Assembly (NCBI GenBank): GCA_022385805.1 | Contig: MU277677.1 | Location: forward strand, 439,236 to 503,235 | Length of the DNA stretch: 64,000 bases | Direction: 5' to 3' | Source: Pilatotrama ljubarskyi | Lineage: Eukaryota; Basidiomycota; Agaricomycetes; Polyporales; Polyporaceae | Shown here: positions 60,735-64,000 of the stretch, piece after piece | Layout: each line of letters begins with the position of its first letter | Numbering within the stretch: position 1 is the stretch's first letter | Translations under genes and position numbers: made by a program | Notes under the pieces: generated by a model | Databases searched by the model: none | Seen by the model: only the letters and a program-made list of their open reading frames with translations | Told to the model about the DNA's origin: nothing

Positions 60735-61343
60735 GATGATGGGTAGAGTCGTTAGGTTGTGGAGTGAGTAGTGGTGGTAAGTGAGTTAGTGGAAGTCGAT
60801 GAGAAGTACTGGTGAGTTGGGGAATGCCAGTACGAATGCGGGGTCTTTATGTAGGACAGAGAACATCGGGCGCTCTATGACGTCGCATGAGGGGCTCGCT
60901 AGGAGCATCTCCGCTGCATCTGTGAGAAGGACACCAACTGGAGCTGCGCTTAGCGCAATCTCTCCGAGTCTCCAGTCGGTGGTTGCGATAGCAGGGCGAC
61001 GACGTACTTAGTGTGCTGACGTCACTTGCCTTATTCGTCCAAGCACTCCCTTCACATGTGGACCGTGTCTGTACAGCTGCGCCATTGACACCGCCGTGCA
61101 CCGTCAAATGACCTTTGGCCAACTGGTGCGCTTGATGTCGGCAATGTCGATTCCTCCATCGAGGCTCCTGTGAGAGCGGGTCGAAGTCAATGCTGGCCGC
61201 GTTTAGGTATCTTCATGATTACGGATTACATTGCGAGCCAGTACTGCATAAAATGGCGACTGGATCGCTGTTATATAGTGTGCTAAACTGTCAAGACGTC
61301 AAGACGTCGCACGGTGATGAAGCAATGAACGACCTACTATGGT
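60735..61343. promoter_or_regulatory. Promoter of the small Ala/Ser-rich gene and 3' flank of RsfS gene
   Basis: A CATAAAG-like element near 60845 lies about 110 bp upstream of the ATG at 60734. No gene-like frame is present elsewhere. Confidence 0.4.
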
Positions 61344-62114
61344 CTACCAGTCCCTCCGGTCGGGGAAGTACTTCTCCCTCGCCTCCTTGCTCAGAATGTG
61401 TATGGCAAAGTCTCCAGCGTCGACCATCGCCCAACCGCTGTTGATGTGACGTCTGTTTTTGGGCGGCAAGGGCAAAGGTGGATCGACGGTCAGAAGCTAG
61501 GTGAATGCCACCAGATGAGTACACCGTCTCGTACAGGTGCTGCGGATAGTACTCACAGCCTTCCTTACCGTCCGAATGACCGATTCTATCGCCCCGCGGT
61601 TCTCCGTGCCCTCCTTGACTTGGGCAATGACCAGCCATTCCCATATCCCTCCCACGTCCTCCGAGACGCTCTCGCCTGCGTACGTGCCTCCTCTCTTGCG
61701 TCGTCCCTTCGGCGCAGCTGCGGGAAGGGGAGGTCCATTGGCAGTGGGAATGGGCTCGCGCACCAGTAATGTGCCGGGTTCGAGATGAGGAGAGGTCTTC
61801 AGCTCGGCATGAAGGCGCGCGATGGGATGGTCTGGAGGAATGGCTGAAGGGAGAGGGGCGACAGGTTTGCTCGGTGCATGAGGAGTGGGTACGTGACGCG
61901 CATATGGTGAAGGCGTGGGCTCTTCTTCTGCCGGATCGACGAACCAAGGCAGAGGAGAGGCAGGCGCAGAGGAACTAGACGATGCAAGCTCGGGCGAGGA
62001 AGACGAAGCAGTCGAAAGCACCCGTCGGGTAAGCTGTGGATGCAGTCTTGACTGGCATCTCAGATTGCGCGTAGCAATATGCCGTGCATCCCTAGCAAGT
62101 GCTGAAGAGAACAT
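61344..62114 (-). CDS. Mitochondrial RsfS/ATP25 N-terminal-type ribosome-silencing factor
   Basis: RsfS-type proteins bind large-subunit protein uL14 and block premature subunit joining; in fungi the domain occurs at the N-terminus of Atp25. MFSSALARDARHIATRNLRC and the following Arg/Ser-rich segment look like a mitochondrial presequence. A Pro/Ser-rich region with PWFVDPAEEEP precedes the domain: IWEWLVIAQVKEGTENRGAI, then, after one intron (about 61500-61555), HINSGWAMVDAGDFAIHILS and EAREKYFPDRRDW at the end. WxxxDxGDxxxHxxxxxxRxxY is the hallmark. The length is about 235 residues, so the long C-terminal Atp25 part is absent. An open frame to 62255 lacks a better start. Confidence 0.85.
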
Positions 62115-62385
62115 GTTGGAGAAAAGCGGTCGGATATGTCGAGCAGAAACAAGCTTGAAGTAGTGTGCAAGCGACAGGCTGAGACAGGGACTCTGAACGC
62201 CTGGAAATAGACGCCCACAAAATACGGGGCCGGAAGACGGCCCGCTGCGCCGCATCTTGTTAGCGCCCGCGAGCGTCTGGGTGTAATCACAGGCCCCAAG
62301 AGGGCGAAGAGAAGAGGTTCTGTCCTGCGCTTGACGTCCTCCATCTCCTCCTTACCGCCTCCCTCCATCTTCCGCCCTTCCCACC
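62115..62385. promoter_or_regulatory. Compact divergent promoter, RsfS-type gene and SHR3
   Basis: Only 271 bp separate the two start codons, so the promoters probably share elements. The part next to SHR3 is pyrimidine-rich. No TATA box is evident. Confidence 0.55.
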
Positions 62386-63317
62386 ATGGCGGGTCTCCGT
62401 ATGAGCGTCGTGGTCAGCGCGACCGCCTTCCTGCTCGGTGAGTGCTTTCCTCGCATACTGCGCGCTGGCGTGCCTGACGTGTAGGTTTGCTAAATGCTAT
62501 AATTGCTCGTCATCTCTCCCCTGTTCAAAATGCATCGCCACTAACTACAATGGCATACAAAAATCCCAAAATATCGTTGCGTAGGCCTCCTGTTCACGCA
62601 CTGGATCGCGGACTCGCTCACGCTGTGGAAGTCGCCCGAGAGGCAGACGGACCTCCGCCTCTGGACGTCCGCGACGTACTATGCCATCCTCATGCACGGC
62701 CCTCCGCAGCTCGCGTACGTGTACGCGGGTGTTGCGCTGCTTGGTGCCGTTACTATCCTTTGGAGCCTGCGCGATGGGCGCGCAGGTAATCTCATGTTCG
62801 ATGGTGGAAGCATCTGTAAGTGCCGTATGCACATCCGTTGTGCTCTAGCGCTGAAATACGCCCTCCCTGCAGTCTTGTATCTTACAGCTCTCGCTGTGTA
62901 CTTGTATTCTGTTGTCCCCAGTATGTCGCAAAATCCCACCAGTTCCATACGAACCTTGCGACTCATTGACTTCTTCCTCTCCCAGACCTCACAGCAAACT
63001 TCTCCAAGCTTCCCCTCCCATTCACCGCCCCGACCACCGCAGAGAAGCTTCCCCCTTTCCCGCCCTCTCTGCGCGAACCCACACTCGAACTCGCGTCATC
63101 CCACCTCGTCTGCAGCGTCGTGCTCACAGGAGTGCTCGCGTTGCAAGCGGGCCGCTGGTGGGCCGAGCAGGCCGACGTCGACGAGGACGACGGCGAGGAC
63201 GGTGAGGACGGAGGTATGCGCGGGGAGAGGGACGGGGACGAGACGGGCGCGGAGACGGACAAAACTGCGGAGGAGTCCATGTCGCCCACTGAGGTGCGCA
63301 GGAGGGTGAAGGCTTGA
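62386..63317 (+). CDS. SHR3: Shr3-type ER membrane chaperone for amino-acid permeases
   Basis: Shr3 packages amino-acid permeases for exit from the ER. The N-terminal exon MAGLRMSVVVSATAFLL joins across an intron to GLLFTHWIADSLTLWKSPER, which is the Shr3 signature (FTHW..D..LW). Further membrane segments are YYAILMHGPPQLAYVYAGVA, LLGAVTILWSL, LYLTALAVYLYSVVP and SSHLVCSVVLTGVLALQAG. The C-terminus is acidic and charged (ADVDEDDGEDGEDGGMRGER) and ends SPTEVRRRVKA; such charged tails in Shr3 are thought to contact COPII components. About three introns occur and the product is about 230 residues, normal for the family. Confidence 0.87.
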
Positions 63318-64000
63318 GGGGACAACTGGGATGGCTGCTCTCGCCGAGGAAGGAGTTCCTTGGGAGCCGGTACCTGGGAAGACCAAAAGCAAAAGTACTC
63401 ACGACGCGACGATCCACACGATCTTCCTCTGCGGAACGCACATATACTCTGGACGGTGATCGGGAGGGAGACGGACATGGGCCTGCCTGCCCCCCAATCG
63501 GCAGGTATCTTGATATAGCCTATCGGAACTGTCTTGTTGCATTTGCCTCTCGGACGTGTGGCTACATACTGTAAAGCACTTCCTGGCTATCAAACGTGGA
63601 GTTTCGACTTTCCCCTTCAGCAATAGTCGACAGACTCAGATCGACATCGAGCGGGTAGAATCCTTCTGGACGAGCTTTCCCTGCGCCACCTCGCCGATAG
63701 GGTACGCTTGATAGAATCTGGGTGAAGTTCACCGTATGAAAGGGATTGTGGGCGATGGGCTCCCCGAGCCCCTTCATCGCCCGGCGGCGTTGTGCACGGC
63801 ATCAGGCGCTTACAGCGTCACAAGATGGGGTTAGGTTACGAGTTGATATCCTATGGAGGTAAGTCGAGATGTATCAGTGGTCTTTCGGTGTGTAGCGAAT
63901 GGACACTTGTTACAGTACATCGTGGTTGGACAATGACAACTCTTGATGGATGGATACTGGACAGAGTCGGATCTGTGATATCCCCGGTGGTGTCCGCGTG
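63318..64000. other. Right end of the window, possible partial minus-strand gene
   Basis: A minus frame at 63562-63777 (71 codons, containing NPFHTVNFTQILSSVPYRRG) has protein-like composition and a stop at 63562. It might be the last exon of a gene that continues beyond the window. No family is recognised, and the rest of the stretch shows nothing. Confidence 0.25.

Overview
The window is nuclear DNA of a filamentous basidiomycete, most likely an Agaricomycete and perhaps a polypore. The evidence is many 45-70 bp GT..AG introns, compact GC-rich genes on both strands, an expanded MYND-finger family, F-box genes of a type common in mushrooms, a Shr3 chaperone and serine-rich cupredoxins. No virus, CRISPR, tRNA or rRNA gene was recognised. 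Exon structures were read by eye from splice sites and family similarity, so ends and conserved motifs are firmer than every internal junction.

Layout. 0.46-1.0 kb: broken 3' remnant of a HAS1 RNA helicase gene. 1.3-3.9 kb (+): SDH1. 4.2-8.4 kb (-): splicing factor SPF45 and a JmjC protein of the KDM8/JMJD5 type. 9.2-15.9 kb (+): MOT1/BTAF1, divergent from the JmjC gene. 16.2-21.1 kb (-): a serine-rich membrane protein, an alpha/beta-barrel protein and a secreted agmatinase-type ureohydrolase. 21.9-26.2 kb (+): PAN2. 26.4-27.7 kb (-): LCP5/neuroguidin.

27.7-34.7 kb is a gene-poor island. It holds one apparently intact MYND gene (33.2-34.2 kb) and one MYND pseudogene (about 30.0-32.6 kb). The pseudogene is split by a 1.5 kb inverted-repeat element, which itself contains a second, TA-flanked inverted-repeat element. 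34.8-40.1 kb (-): NOT4. 40.8-41.4 kb (-): PDCD5. 41.8-43.5 kb (+): a T5orf172/GIY-YIG-like protein. 44.1-45.5 kb (+): a double-cupredoxin surface protein. 46.2-47.3 kb (+): a third MYND gene with an apparent one-base frameshift. 47.4-48.5 kb (-): a DUF3632-like protein. 49.1-50.7 kb (+): RAD18. 51.6-53.1 kb (+): a disordered protein of unknown function. 53.9-59.5 kb (-): two tandem F-box paralogues. 60.1-60.7 kb (-): a small Ala/Ser-rich protein. 61.3-62.1 kb (-): a mitochondrial RsfS-type protein, divergent from SHR3 (62.4-63.3 kb, +).

Most genes are independent housekeeping genes. PAN2 and NOT4 both act in cytoplasmic mRNA deadenylation, MOT1 and the JmjC protein in transcription and chromatin, SPF45 in splicing, LCP5 (and the dead HAS1 fragment) in ribosome biogenesis, and SDH1 and the RsfS protein in mitochondria. 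The most unusual structure is the nested transposable-element insertion inside a MYND gene, next to an intact paralogue that shows what was broken.
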